Assembly (NCBI RefSeq): GCF_900114915.1
Contig: NZ_FOUS01000004.1
Coordinates: 372,001 to 436,000, forward strand
Length of the DNA stretch: 64,000 nt
Direction: 5' to 3'
Origin: Bradyrhizobium sp. Rc3b
GTDB taxonomy: Bacteria > Pseudomonadota > Alphaproteobacteria > Rhizobiales > Xanthobacteraceae
Under the pieces are notes generated by a model. The model did not search any database and was not told where the DNA came from. It was given only the letters and a program-made list of their open reading frames with translations. The position numbers and the translations under genes were made by a program. Every line of letters begins with the position of its first letter. Position 1 is the stretch's first letter. Below are positions 54,826 through 63,469 of the stretch, piece by piece.

Positions 54826-55827
54826 ATGATCACGCGACGGAACTTCACCGCGGGCGCAGCGACGCTGCTTGCCGCCGGCCACATCTCGACCCGCGCGCGG
54901 GCGGCGACGACAAGCTGGGACATGTCGACGGTCTGGCCCGACGGCAATTTCCACACTCAGAACGCGATGGCCTTCGCCGAGGAGGTGAAGAAGCAGACCG
55001 GCGGCTCGGTCGCGATCACCGTGAAGGCCGGTGGCCAGCTCGGCTTCAAGGGACCCGAGCATTTGCGCGCCGTGCGCGACGGCCTGGTGCCGCTCGCCGA
55101 CGTCCTCAATATCCAGCAGGTCGGCGACGAGCCCTTCATGGGCGTCGAGAGCATTCCGTTTCTCTGCGGCTCCGTGGACGAGCTGAAGGTGCTGCACAAA
55201 TATGTGCGGCCCGAATACGAGAAGATCGCGGCGCGCAACAACCAGAAGATCCTCTACATCGTGCCGTGGCCGACGCAGTATCTGCACCTCAAGGCGAAGG
55301 TCGCCGACGTCGAGGGCCTGAAGAACATCAAGATCCGCGTGCCCGACAAGAATGCGGTCGATATGCTGAATGCGGTCGGCATGGCCGCCGTGATGATCCC
55401 CTGGGGCGAAACGATTCCCGCGCTCGCCTCCGGCGCGGTCGCCGGCGTCTCCACCTCGTCGGTATCAGGCGTCGACGGCAAGTTCTGGGAATTCCTGAAA
55501 TACGTCTACCCGACCAACCACGTCTGGTCGTCGCAGATGCTCACCGTCAATCTGGATTCCTGGAAGGCGCTTCCCGCGGATCAGCAGAAGCTCGTGGGCG
55601 ATATCGCTGCAAAGATGGAGCCGGGCTTCTGGGCGAACTCGCTCAAGGCCGACGTCGACAGCCTCAACCGCCTCAAGGAGGGCGGCATGGAGGTGGTGCC
55701 GGTCTCGGACGCGATGATGACGGATATCCGCGCCAAGACCGCGCCGCAGCTGGATGCCTTCCTCAAGCGCGTGCCGGCGGCCGACAAACCGGTGCGGTCC
55801 TATCTCGCCGAAATGAAGCGCGGCTGA
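54826..55827 (+). CDS. TRAP transporter solute-binding protein (DctP family)
   Basis: The 333-residue protein has a Tat signal (TRRNFTAGAATLLAAGHIST) and the DctP fold: NFHTQNAMAFAEEVKKQTGG, GVESIPFLCGSVDELKVLHK and the ligand arginine region KNIKIRVPDKNAVDMLNAVG. An ACGGAGG ribosome site lies before the ATG. With the small and large membrane subunits downstream it makes a sodium-driven importer; the ligand is probably the hydantoinase substrate. Confidence 0.93.
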   Translation: MITRRNFTAGAATLLAAGHISTRARAATTSWDMSTVWPDGNFHTQNAMAFAEEVKKQTGGSVAITVKAGGQLGFKGPEHLRAVRDGLVPLADVLNIQQVGDEPFMGVESIPFLCGSVDELKVLHKYVRPEYEKIAARNNQKILYIVPWPTQYLHLKAKVADVEGLKNIKIRVPDKNAVDMLNAVGMAAVMIPWGETIPALASGAVAGVSTSSVSGVDGKFWEFLKYVYPTNHVWSSQMLTVNLDSWKALPADQQKLVGDIAAKMEPGFWANSLKADVDSLNRLKEGGMEVVPVSDAMMTDIRAKTAPQLDAFLKRVPAADKPVRSYLAEMKRG

Positions 55828-55837
55828 GGGCGGGATC

Positions 55838-56431
55838 GTGGTGAGCGTTTCTCCCGAAGCACCGCAAAGCCTCAATGCGGCGGCACCAGTGCCGCTGCGC
55901 ATCCTGCTCGACGGCATCGACCGTCTCGGCCGGCTCGACGGCTGGATCGGCGGCGGTTGCCTGTTGATGCTGACGTTGCTGATGCTGTGCGAGGTCGCAA
56001 CGCGCTTCCTCTCGAACTTCCTGCCGTTCTTCCCGCCGACAATCTCGATTGCCTGGGAGTACTCGTCTTATCTGATGGCGGCCTCCTTCACCTTCGGCGC
56101 CGCCATGACCTTGCGCGTCGGCGGCCACATCCGCGTCGTGCTGCTGCTGAAGAATGCACCAGTGCCGGTGCAGCGCGGGCTCGAGATCCTCTCGGCGTTG
56201 GCCGGCTTCGCTTTTATGGCGTTCCTGACGTCAGCGATGGCGAAGTTCGCCTTTGCCGCGTACACGCGCGGCCAGGTCTCGACCTCCAGCGATACGCCGC
56301 TGTGGTTTCCGGAAGCCGTCGTCACCTTCGGCATGCTGCTGCTGACGCTCCAGTTCCTCGCGCGAGCGATCCAGGCCGTGCTCGGCCTGCCGCTGGAGGA
56401 TCACCGCATGAAGGCCTCGCCCGTCGAATGA
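55838..56431 (+). CDS. TRAP transporter small permease (DctQ)
   Basis: The 197-residue protein has four membrane helices, including WIGGGCLLMLTLLMLCEVAT and GMLLLTLQFLARAIQAVLGL, with the family sequence ISIAWEYSSYLMAASFTFGA and MTLRVGGHIRV. It starts with GTG at 55838 (a second GTG follows directly). It lies between DctP and DctM genes. Confidence 0.9.
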   Translation: MVSVSPEAPQSLNAAAPVPLRILLDGIDRLGRLDGWIGGGCLLMLTLLMLCEVATRFLSNFLPFFPPTISIAWEYSSYLMAASFTFGAAMTLRVGGHIRVVLLLKNAPVPVQRGLEILSALAGFAFMAFLTSAMAKFAFAAYTRGQVSTSSDTPLWFPEAVVTFGMLLLTLQFLARAIQAVLGLPLEDHRMKASPVE

Positions 56432-56462
56432 CCACCGCGCCCGCACCCGGATTCAAGATCGC

Positions 56463-57767
56463 ATGACCATCGAAGTCGTCGCCCTGTTCGCGATCCTGTT
56501 TGCGCTGCTGGCCTGCGGCGTGTGGATCGGCCTCACGCTAGCGCTCACCGCGACGCTGCTGCTCGCGATGTTCCGCTCGATCCCGCTCGACAAGCTGTTG
56601 CCGCAATATGCCTGGAACATCCTGACCACGCAGGAGCTGCTGGCGCTACCGCTGTTCATCCTGATGGGCGAGCTGCTGTTCCGCACCCGTCTGTCGCGCT
56701 CGCTGTTTCAGGGGTTGGCGCCCTGGGCGGGGTTGCTGCCCGGTCGATTGCTGCATGTGAACGTGATCGGCTGCACCATCTTCGCGGCGATCTCCGGTTC
56801 GTCGGCCGCGACCACGCAGGTGATCGGCCGCATGTCGCTCAACGAGTTGCTGCGCCGCGGCTATTCGCGCGACATCGCGATCGGCTCGCTCGCGGGCGCC
56901 GGCACGCTCGGCTTCCTGATCCCGCCGTCCAACATCATGATCATCTACGGCGTACTCGGCGACGTCTCGATCCTGAAGCTGTTCACCGCCGGCGTGCTGC
57001 CGGGATTCCTGCTGGCCGCCACCTTCATGGCCTGGGTGATGCTGCACACGAGCCTCGACCGCACCATGGTGCCGGAGACGGAAGCCAAACTCTCGCAGGT
57101 GCCGTGGAGCGAGCGCTTCGCCGCGCTGAAGGATCTCGCGCCGGCATTGTTCCTGATCGCCTGCGTGCTCGGCTCGATGTATGGCGGGCTCGCGACGCCG
57201 TCGGAAGCCGCCGCCGTCGGCGTGCTCGGCGCGGCGCTGGTGGCCTGGGCGCAGGGCGCGATGTCGCAGCAGGTGATGCGCGACGTGCTGATCGGCTCGG
57301 TCGTGACCTGCTCGATGATCGCGCTGATCGTGTTAGGGGCCTCGATCCTCGGTAATGCCGCGGCCTTTCTCGGCATCCCGCAGGCCGTCGCCGCCTTCGT
57401 CAAGGGGCTCGGCCTGTCGCCCTTCATGCTGATCGTGGTGTTGATCGTCTTCTACCTGATCCTCGGCTGCTTCCTCGACGGCTTCTCGATGATCGTGATG
57501 ACCTTGCCGATCGTGCTGCCCATCGTGAAGGGGGCGGGATTCGACGAGATCTGGTTCGGCATCTTCCTCGTGCTCGCGGTCGAGATGGCCCAGATCACGC
57601 CGCCCGTCGGCTTCAACCTGTTCGTCATCCAGGGCCTCACCGAGGACGGCCTCGGCTACATCGCGCGCGTCACGATGCCCTATCTCATGATCATGGTTGG
57701 CTTCGTGCTGCTGCTGACCCTCTGGCCCGGCATCGTCACGATTTTACCGCGGGTGCTGTACGGATAA
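56463..57767 (+). CDS. TRAP transporter large permease (DctM)
   Basis: The 434-residue protein has about 12 helices and the DctM features LPLFILMGELLFRTRLSRSL, FAAISGSSAATTQVIGRMSL, GFLIPPSNIMIIYGVLGDVS and EMAQITPPVGFNLFVIQGLT. It forms the transport pathway with DctQ. It is the last gene of the hyuAB-TRAP operon; a long repeat follows. Confidence 0.95.
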   Translation: MTIEVVALFAILFALLACGVWIGLTLALTATLLLAMFRSIPLDKLLPQYAWNILTTQELLALPLFILMGELLFRTRLSRSLFQGLAPWAGLLPGRLLHVNVIGCTIFAAISGSSAATTQVIGRMSLNELLRRGYSRDIAIGSLAGAGTLGFLIPPSNIMIIYGVLGDVSILKLFTAGVLPGFLLAATFMAWVMLHTSLDRTMVPETEAKLSQVPWSERFAALKDLAPALFLIACVLGSMYGGLATPSEAAAVGVLGAALVAWAQGAMSQQVMRDVLIGSVVTCSMIALIVLGASILGNAAAFLGIPQAVAAFVKGLGLSPFMLIVVLIVFYLILGCFLDGFSMIVMTLPIVLPIVKGAGFDEIWFGIFLVLAVEMAQITPPVGFNLFVIQGLTEDGLGYIARVTMPYLMIMVGFVLLLTLWPGIVTILPRVLYG

Positions 57768-57834
57768 TCGACATCTCGTCGCCGACTTTCGATAGCTCCC
57801 CGGCCAGGCCGCCCGGCTCGTCCCAACTACCATC

Positions 57835-58490
57835 CGTTGTGTTGCCCGACGGGCAAAACACGCCAGCGCTGGGTCGATATCCCTACGCAAAAATATTCGA
57901 ATTTACAGAAGTTCGGTTTTGCCGTACAACCCGAAGCATCCCGCCCGCCACAAGGGGCGTTTCGCGATCGTCACGGGACGCGGGCCGGGATGCGGTGGCC
58001 GCGACGGCGTCGGCGCGAATGGTGGCTGCAGGGCGGGCAACCGTGAGCAGCGACAGGCGCGATACGACACGGCGCTGACAGCGTCTTCGAATGGCCTCGA
58101 CGGCGAGCGCACGCCAGCCGTGGAGAATCCAGCTTGGATGCGCGCGGACGGAGAAGTCGTGTGGTCCTGACGCCCGGGGTCTGTGCGTCAAGCCCTGCGG
58201 AGATGTCGCGCCAACCGGCGTGCATCGAGCATCCGCAAGGCGACGGGGGCAATAGTGCATCGCTCCCCGGGGAGAGCACGAAGGACACCGTGAAAACCAT
58301 CCGCGCAGGGAAGGCCGGGATGTCCCGGCGTCACCTGTCGTCCACCCCGTGCGCGCTTCTTTAGCACACGCGGGACTTCGGGTGCCAGCCGGCGCCCGGC
58401 CTTCCCTGCGCCCTTGCTTTCAAAGGGCGGAAGAGATCAGCAAAGCTCGGGCGAACAAGCCGCGAGAACGCGAAGGTGTGTGCAGATGGA
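57835..58490. repeat. Long structured intergenic repeat with 17-bp perfect inverted pair
   Basis: This stretch has no credible gene although several short frames are open. It starts with the dyad GTTGCCCGACGGGCAAAAC (57840-57858). Landmarks follow: CAAAAATATTCGAATTTACAG, AGGGGCGTTTCGCGATCGTC, GAAGTCGTGTGGTCCTGACG and CCGGGGAGAGCACGAAG. At the end GCGCAGGGAAGGCCGGG (58303-58319) and CCCGGCCTTCCCTGCGC (58395-58411) are perfect 17-base inverted arms around a second, imperfect stem (58352-58373). I recognise this order of landmarks from memory as a multicopy intergenic sequence in Bradyrhizobium and relatives. Function is unknown; a structured RNA or a non-autonomous mobile element is possible. 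Confidence 0.7.
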
Positions 58491-58501
58491 ACGATGCTGT
58501 G

Positions 58502-58582
58502 GGATGGGTAGAGCCCTTGCGAAACCCATCATATTTCAACGTGGAAAAGGCGTTGATGGGTTTCGCTTCGCTCTACCCATCC
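58502..58582. repeat. GGATGGGTAGAGC palindromic repeat
   Basis: The ends GGATGGGTAGAGC and GCTCTACCCATCC are exact inverted copies. Inside, GCGAAACCCATCA pairs with TGATGGGTTTCGC, also exact. The whole 81 bases can fold into one long hairpin around an AT-richer centre. It sits directly after the long repeat. Confidence 0.85.
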
Positions 58583-58608
58583 TGCGAACCATCGCCAACA
58601 ACGGTCTC

Positions 58609-58661
58609 GTGCCCCGGATGCAGCGCAGCAGCGTAAGAACGCTGCCGCGCGTCCGGGACAC
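58609..58661. repeat. Short CCCGGATGCAGCGC palindrome (family R4)
   Basis: GTGCCCCGGA and TCCGGGACAC are near-perfect inverted ends, with GCAGCG/CGCTGC inside (GCAGCGTAAGAACGCTGC). It is a shorter relative of the element between gap and pgk (1363-1477). The three adjoining repeats from 57835 to 58661 make this the densest repeat cluster in the window. Confidence 0.65.
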
Positions 58662-58743
58662 GAGAGAGGCGCGCCAAACGTCGTCCCGGCTTGTCGACCG
58701 GGGCGACTTGCGCGAGCAAGAGCGAAGGGGTGTTCAGCTCGGC

Positions 58744-59388
58744 TTACGCCGCCGCCTTCTTGCGCGCGAGCTCGGCCTTGTACAGCTCGAACTCTTCCGC
58801 GACCGCCTTCGCGACTGACGGCCGCTGGCGCAGGCGCTCGTAATAGGCCTTCACGTTCGGCCATTTCGCGAGCTCGATCGGCGGCGTCGCCATGGTCCAG
58901 TTGATGACCGTGACCAGATAGGCGTCGGCGACGCTGAAATGGTCGAGCAGGAAGTCGCGCCCCTTCAGGTAGTTGTCGAGATAGTCGAGCCGCGACAAGT
59001 TCTTCTCGAGGGCATAGGCCTTGGCCTCCTGCGGCGCCTTGCGGTCGAGCAGCGGGATGAAGAGGCCCTTATGAAGCTCGGTGCCGACGAAGCAGAGCCA
59101 TTGATGCAGGCGGGTGCGTTCGATGCCCTCTGCGGCGCCCAGCCCGGATTGCGGGAAGCGGTCGGCGACGTATTGCAGGATTGCCGCATTCTCGGTCAGA
59201 ACCACGCCCTCGTCGGTGCGCAGCGTCGGCACCAGGCCGATCGGATTGACGGCGCGGAAATCGGAGCCGTCGCTCAGCACCGTCTTGGTCGGCGGGTCGA
59301 CCTCGAGATAGTTCGCCTCGGCACCGGCTTCATACAGCGCGACGCGGGTTGCCATCGAACAGGCGAGCGGCGAGAAATAGAGATCCAT
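58744..59388 (-). CDS. Glutathione S-transferase
   Basis: The 214-residue protein has the thioredoxin-like N-terminal domain (MDLYFSPLACSMATRVALYE, with a Cys at position 10 as in beta-class GSTs), the glutathione-site NPIGLVPTLRTDEGVVLTEN and the helical C-terminal domain with DHFSVADAYLVTVINW. It conjugates or reduces electrophiles with glutathione. It diverges from a TetR gene 103 bp away, and a large inverted repeat lies in between, so TetR control is likely. Confidence 0.92.
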   Translation of the reverse strand: MDLYFSPLACSMATRVALYEAGAEANYLEVDPPTKTVLSDGSDFRAVNPIGLVPTLRTDEGVVLTENAAILQYVADRFPQSGLGAAEGIERTRLHQWLCFVGTELHKGLFIPLLDRKAPQEAKAYALEKNLSRLDYLDNYLKGRDFLLDHFSVADAYLVTVINWTMATPPIELAKWPNVKAYYERLRQRPSVAKAVAEEFELYKAELARKKAAA

Positions 59389-59438
59389 CTGTAGCCTCCT
59401 TGGGCAATTCCTGGGATTTCGCTCAACCTGGCCAGATT

Positions 59439-59505
59439 GATTTTTGTACCATCTTGCATAATATGAGGTCGGTCAAGGATTAATTTGCGAAATGGTACAA
59501 AAATC
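59439..59505. promoter_or_regulatory. Candidate TetR operator: 14-bp perfect inverted repeat between GST and TetR genes
   Basis: The left arm GATTTTTGTACCAT (59439-59452) and right arm ATGGTACAAAAATC (59492-59505) are exact reverse complements. The centres are 53 bp apart, close to five helical turns. The right arm contains the ATG of the TetR gene; the left arm is about 50 bp before the GST start. Between the arms lie CATAATATG and a GTCAAGGAT ribosome-site candidate. Two TetR dimers, or one looped complex, could silence both genes. Confidence 0.7.
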
Positions 59506-60172
59506 GAAGCCGCCAGCTGCTGCCAATGAGCCCGAGGGCCGCGGCCAACCCGAGCGCCGCGGCCAACCTAAGCGCCGCGGCCGTCCGCGCGCCTACGAGC
59601 CTGACGTTGCACTCGGCAAGGCGCTCGACCTGTTCCGCAAGCAGGGTTTTGCCGCGACCTCGCTCGATGATCTCAGCGAAGCGACCGGGATGAACCGTCC
59701 GAGTCTCTACGGCGCTTTCGGCGACAAGCGCGAGCTCTACATCAAGAGTTATCAGCGCTACCGCGAGGACGCGCGGGCTTCCATGGCCGCGATCTTCCGC
59801 GAGGAGATGCCGGTGCGTCAGCGGCTGGAGCGCATCTTCGCCTCCGCGCTGAGCATCTATCTCTCGGGCGAGACCGGCCCGCGCGGCTGCTTCACGGTGG
59901 TGACCGCGGCGTCAGAAGCCGTTGGCGATCCCGAGATTCGCGCCATGGTGCTCGACGGTCTCACCGAGCTCGACAAGGCTTTTGCGGGCTGCTTCCGCCG
60001 CGCCAAGGAGAACGGCGAGCTGCCGGAGAGCGCCGACCCCCTCGTGCTGGCACAGATCGCATCAGCCACCGTCCACACCATCGCCATCCGCTCGCGCGCG
60101 CGCGTATCGCGCAAGGAGCTGGAGGCGATCGTGAAGGGCGCAATCGACGTGATGGTGGGAGGCAAGGAGTAG
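59492..60172 (+). CDS. TetR/AcrR family transcriptional regulator with basic repeat arm
   Basis: The 226-residue protein has a helix-turn-helix at about 36-80 (ALDLFRKQGFAATSLDDLSE; TGMNRPSLYGAFGDKRELYI) and a TetR C-terminal ligand domain (YRQRL-type RQRLERIFASALSIYL, ARGCF-type GPRGCFTVVTAASE). The N-terminal arm has three tandem hexapeptides EGRGQP, ERRGQP, KRRGRP (residues 15-32) coded by three 18-bp units at 59534-59587; the last resembles an AT-hook core (RGRP). It probably represses itself and the divergent GST. Confidence 0.9.
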   Translation: MVQKSKPPAAANEPEGRGQPERRGQPKRRGRPRAYEPDVALGKALDLFRKQGFAATSLDDLSEATGMNRPSLYGAFGDKRELYIKSYQRYREDARASMAAIFREEMPVRQRLERIFASALSIYLSGETGPRGCFTVVTAASEAVGDPEIRAMVLDGLTELDKAFAGCFRRAKENGELPESADPLVLAQIASATVHTIAIRSRARVSRKELEAIVKGAIDVMVGGKE

Positions 60173-60175
60173 GCT

Positions 60176-60317
60176 GTCGTCCCGGACAAGCGCAGCGAAG
60201 CGGAGCGCAGATCCGGGATCCATAACCACGGGGAGGAGTTTGGCGAAGACTCGGAGTTACCAGCTCGCCTAACAACTTCTCCCTGGGGTTATGGGTCCCC
60301 GCCTTCGCGGGGACGAT
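60176..60317. repeat. Palindromic intergenic repeat (family R3, inverted copy)
   Basis: It starts GTCGTCCCGGACAAGCGCAG and ends GTCCCCGCCTTCGCGGGGAC, with CCATAACC...GGGTTATGG inside. The order is the reverse of the copy at 7785-7914, meaning the unit is present in opposite orientation. It lies between the convergent TetR and chemotaxis receptor genes. Confidence 0.7.
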
Positions 60318-60348
60318 AGTGAGTATGCTGCGCGATCCTGCGTCCCAA

Positions 60349-62316
60349 CTACGCCGCGCGGATCTGCGCGAGGAAGCGATCCACCTCGTCCCGCAGTCGC
60401 TGCGACTGCTTCGACAGCTCGATCGCCGAACCCAGCACTTCCTCGGCCGCCGTGCCCGTCGCGGCGATGCCCGCGGTGACACCGGAGATGTTCTGCGAGA
60501 CCTCGCCGGTGCGGGCAGCCGCCTGCTGGACGTTCTGGGCGATCTCCTGCGTCGCCGTGCCCTGCTGGCCGACGGCTGCGGCGATCGCGGCGGAAATTTC
60601 GTCGACCTGCTGGATCGTCGCGCAGATCGACTGGATGCCGTCCACAGCGCCTGATGTCTCGCCCTGCACCGCGTGGACCTGGGCGCCGATTTCCTCGGTC
60701 GCCTTCGCCGTCTGCGTCGCCAGGGCCTTGACCTCGGAAGCGACCACGGCAAAGCCGCGGCCGGCTTCGCCCGCGCGCGCCGCTTCGATCGTCGCGTTCA
60801 GCGCCAGCAGGTTGGTCTGGCCCGCGATGCCGTTGATGAAGGAGACGACGTCGCCGATCTTCTGCGCCGCGTCTGCCAGGCTCTGCACGCGCTCGTTCGA
60901 GCGCCGGCCGTCGCTCGCGGCCTTGCCCACCACTTCGGTCGCGTGGGCGAGGCGCCGGCTGATCTCGGTCATCGACGAGGACAGCTCTTCCGCCGCCGCC
61001 GCGACGGTCTGCACATTCTCCGAGGCCAGTGTCGAGGCCGACGACACCGCGCGCGTCTGCTGTCGGGACTGTTCGACGATGGCCGACATCGACCGCGCCG
61101 TATGCTCCATCTCGACCGCAGCTGAGGACACCGTGGTGACGACATCGCGGATGCTGGCCTCGAAATTGTCGGCAAGCGCGGCGAAGGCGCGCCGCTTCTC
61201 CGCTTCGGACTGCGCCTTGGCTTCCAGCTGCTCGGCCTGAAGCTTCCCAAAGTTGACGGCGTTGTCGCGGAACACCGCAACCGCCTTCACCATCGCCCCG
61301 ACTTCGTCGTTCGCCTTGCTGGCGGGGATGGTGACGTCGGTCCGGCCGTCTGCGAGCTCGCGCATGACGGACGTGATGGAGAGGATCGGACGCGAGATGC
61401 TGCGGGCGATGAGATAGCCGACGATGGCGGCAAGCACGAGCCCGATCGCGGCGATCGCGATCGCGAGCATCCAGGCGCGGTCGGCCGAGGCCTCGTAATC
61501 GGCATTGTCCATCACCAGCTCGACGGCGCCGAGCGGCTTTCCGGAAAAATCCTTGATCGGGCCGAGCAGCGCTGCCACCGGCGTGTTGTCGAGCTTGGCC
61601 CGCTTCACCGTGAAGCTGCCTGTGGTAGCGCGGCCGTAATCGGCCGCGTCGAAGAAGCTCTTGCCCTTCAGCGTGCCGCCGAACAGCTTGAAGCCCGAGC
61701 CGTCGGCGAGGTGGAAGGCGACGTCGACATGGCGGTTGGTCTTGAAGTCGTCGAGGAAGGACTGGCCGAAGGTCAGGCCGAATTCGACCGAGCCGAGATG
61801 CTTAGCCCCTTGCGCGATCGGCACCACGCCGCGGATGCCGAGCCCGGCAACGCCGCCTTCGAGGCCGACCACGACCTTGCGATCCTGGTTGGCGACGACG
61901 ACGGTCTTGCGGAAGCCGGAGAGATCGTCGCCGAATTTCGCGGGCTGGTGCACACGCAGGAACGAGGTCGCCGGCGCCACATGGAACTGGAATTGCTCGA
62001 CACCGTATTCCGATTTGGTCGCCGCAAAGACCGGCCCGAACAGGGCTATCAGGGCGTTGCGGTCCTGCTTGGCCATCGCATCCTGCGTCGCCGGCATCGC
62101 GGCTACGACCGTGCTCATGGCGGCGGCCCGGTGCGATTCCTCGGCGATGCGCGACTGAAGGGCATCATAATGGCTCTGCAGCTCGCGCTGGTCGGCGCGG
62201 TCGATGATCCCCGCGATGATCCACATCGCCCCGAGCACAGCGAACAGAGCGGTTGCCGCCGCCGTCACCGCGAGGGCAACCGTGATCCGCATCCTGAGGC
62301 CGAGGCTCGCGCGCAT
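60349..62316 (-). CDS. Membrane methyl-accepting chemotaxis protein
   Basis: The 655-residue receptor has TM1 at about 14-36, a periplasmic sensor domain at 40-280 (LHxP-like [37 protein letters not shown]; resembling the dCache_3 double-sensor family), TM2 at 282-304 ([20 protein letters not shown]), a HAMP domain at 305-355 ([20 protein letters not shown]), and the signalling domain with tip [21 protein letters not shown] start at [13 protein letters not shown]; 88 upstream in-frame codons are not family-like. It has no CheR-binding C-terminal pentapeptide. The ligand is unknown. Confidence 0.92.
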   Translation of the reverse strand: MRASLGLRMRITVALAVTAAATALFAVLGAMWIIAGIIDRADQRELQSHYDALQSRIAEESHRAAAMSTVVAAMPATQDAMAKQDRNALIALFGPVFAATKSEYGVEQFQFHVAPATSFLRVHQPAKFGDDLSGFRKTVVVANQDRKVVVGLEGGVAGLGIRGVVPIAQGAKHLGSVEFGLTFGQSFLDDFKTNRHVDVAFHLADGSGFKLFGGTLKGKSFFDAADYGRATTGSFTVKRAKLDNTPVAALLGPIKDFSGKPLGAVELVMDNADYEASADRAWMLAIAIAAIGLVLAAIVGYLIARSISRPILSITSVMRELADGRTDVTIPASKANDEVGAMVKAVAVFRDNAVNFGKLQAEQLEAKAQSEAEKRRAFAALADNFEASIRDVVTTVSSAAVEMEHTARSMSAIVEQSRQQTRAVSSASTLASENVQTVAAAAEELSSSMTEISRRLAHATEVVGKAASDGRRSNERVQSLADAAQKIGDVVSFINGIAGQTNLLALNATIEAARAGEAGRGFAVVASEVKALATQTAKATEEIGAQVHAVQGETSGAVDGIQSICATIQQVDEISAAIAAAVGQQGTATQEIAQNVQQAAARTGEVSQNISGVTAGIAATGTAAEEVLGSAIELSKQSQRLRDEVDRFLAQIRAA

Positions 62317-62432
62317 GTCCGACTCGTTGTTTGAGCGTTGGTTAACACCGCTTATCAACTTCTCGCTAAGAGAGAGTGAACGGGATACCTGCGGAACGCG
62401 GTGGTTGTGGGGGGAGGCTGTCTGCCCCACAA

Positions 62433-62468
62433 TCAGTGTCGTCCCCGCGTGTGCGGGGACGACACTGA
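62433..62468. repeat. Perfect 16-bp palindromic hairpin
   Basis: TCAGTGTCGTCCCCGC (62433-62448) and GCGGGGACGACACTGA (62453-62468) are exact reverse complements with a GTGT loop. It lies between the ghrA-like stop and the receptor start, both minus-strand genes. No T-tract follows on either side. It shares GTCGTCCCCGC with the ends of the R3 repeats and may be a minimal form of that family, or act as a transcript end. Confidence 0.8.
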
Positions 62469-62503
62469 ATATGTTGTGACGGTGCTCGCGAAAATCCCGG
62501 CGC

Positions 62504-63469
62504 CTAATACCCCCTGGCCCGGTCCACCACGTTCTCCAACGCGCCGCCGGCCTCGAACCGTGCGATCTGCTCGGCGACATAGGCCGAGATCGCGTCCGCG
62601 TCGGTGTCGGCTGCGTTGTGCGGCGTCAGCACCACCTTGGGATGGGTCCAGAACCGGCTGTCCGCCGGCTGCGGCTCCTGTACGAACACGTCGAGCGAGG
62701 CGGCGCCCAGCGTGCCGTCGTCGAGGCAGGCGAGAATGTCGGCCTCGTTCTGCAAGCCGCCGCGGCCGGCATTGATCAGCACCGGCGCGCCGAGCGGGCT
62801 GTTGCGGTTGAGCTTGGTGAAGACGTCGCGGTTGAGGATGCCGTGCGTCTCCGGCGTCAGCGGCAGCAGGCAGACCAGAATATCGGTCGCGCGCAGGAAC
62901 GCATCGATCTGGGCCGAGCCATGGAAGCACTCGACGCCGTCGATCGCGCGCGGGCTGCGGCTCCAGCCGGCGACGCGGAAGCCGAGCCGCCGCAGCACGT
63001 CGGCCGCGTCCGCACCGAGCGTGCCCAATCCCATGACACCGACCGTGACGGCGCTGGCCGGCCATTGATATTTCGGCTCCCAGCGCTTTGCGCGCTGCGA
63101 GTCCCGCAAATAGAGCTCCTGGCGGTGGTGCATCAGCACGTGCAGCACGACATATTCAGTCATGCGGCCGGTCAGGTCGGGTACGGCGACCCGGACCAGC
63201 GGCACATCGGGCAGGCTCTTGTCCGCCATCAGCGCATCGACGCCGGCACCGAGATTGAAGATCGCCCGCAGATTGGGGAAGGCGCCGAGATCGCCCGGCA
63301 CCGGCTTCCACACCGTGGCATAGTGCACCTCGGCCGGATCGAGCGTGGAATCCGGCAGCAACACTACACGGCGGCCGCCGCAGACAGCATCAAACCGGGC
63401 CTTCCAGCGCTCCGGCAACCAGTTCTGCTGCGTGCTGTTGATCAGGACGGCCAGTGTGCCCTTGGTCAT
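62504..63469 (-). CDS. GhrA-like glyoxylate/hydroxypyruvate reductase (2-hydroxyacid dehydrogenase)
   Basis: The 321-residue NAD(P)-dependent enzyme has the nucleotide site [20 protein letters not shown], with the catalytic Arg in [15 protein letters not shown], the Glu in [11 protein letters not shown] and the His in [15 protein letters not shown]. It reduces glyoxylate or hydroxypyruvate, or a related 2-keto acid. It stands alone; the neighbours on both sides have different roles. Confidence 0.9.
   Translation of the reverse strand: MTKGTLAVLINSTQQNWLPERWKARFDAVCGGRRVVLLPDSTLDPAEVHYATVWKPVPGDLGAFPNLRAIFNLGAGVDALMADKSLPDVPLVRVAVPDLTGRMTEYVVLHVLMHHRQELYLRDSQRAKRWEPKYQWPASAVTVGVMGLGTLGADAADVLRRLGFRVAGWSRSPRAIDGVECFHGSAQIDAFLRATDILVCLLPLTPETHGILNRDVFTKLNRNSPLGAPVLINAGRGGLQNEADILACLDDGTLGAASLDVFVQEPQPADSRFWTHPKVVLTPHNAADTDADAISAYVAEQIARFEAGGALENVVDRARGY

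Noticed and set aside
57919..58364. Short open frames such as the one starting PYNPKHPARHKGRFAIVTGR
   Set aside because: They lie in the long repeat, which seems to be structured DNA or RNA; the translation is low complexity and has no ribosome site. Similar small hypothetical proteins in databases are probably artefacts of the repeat.
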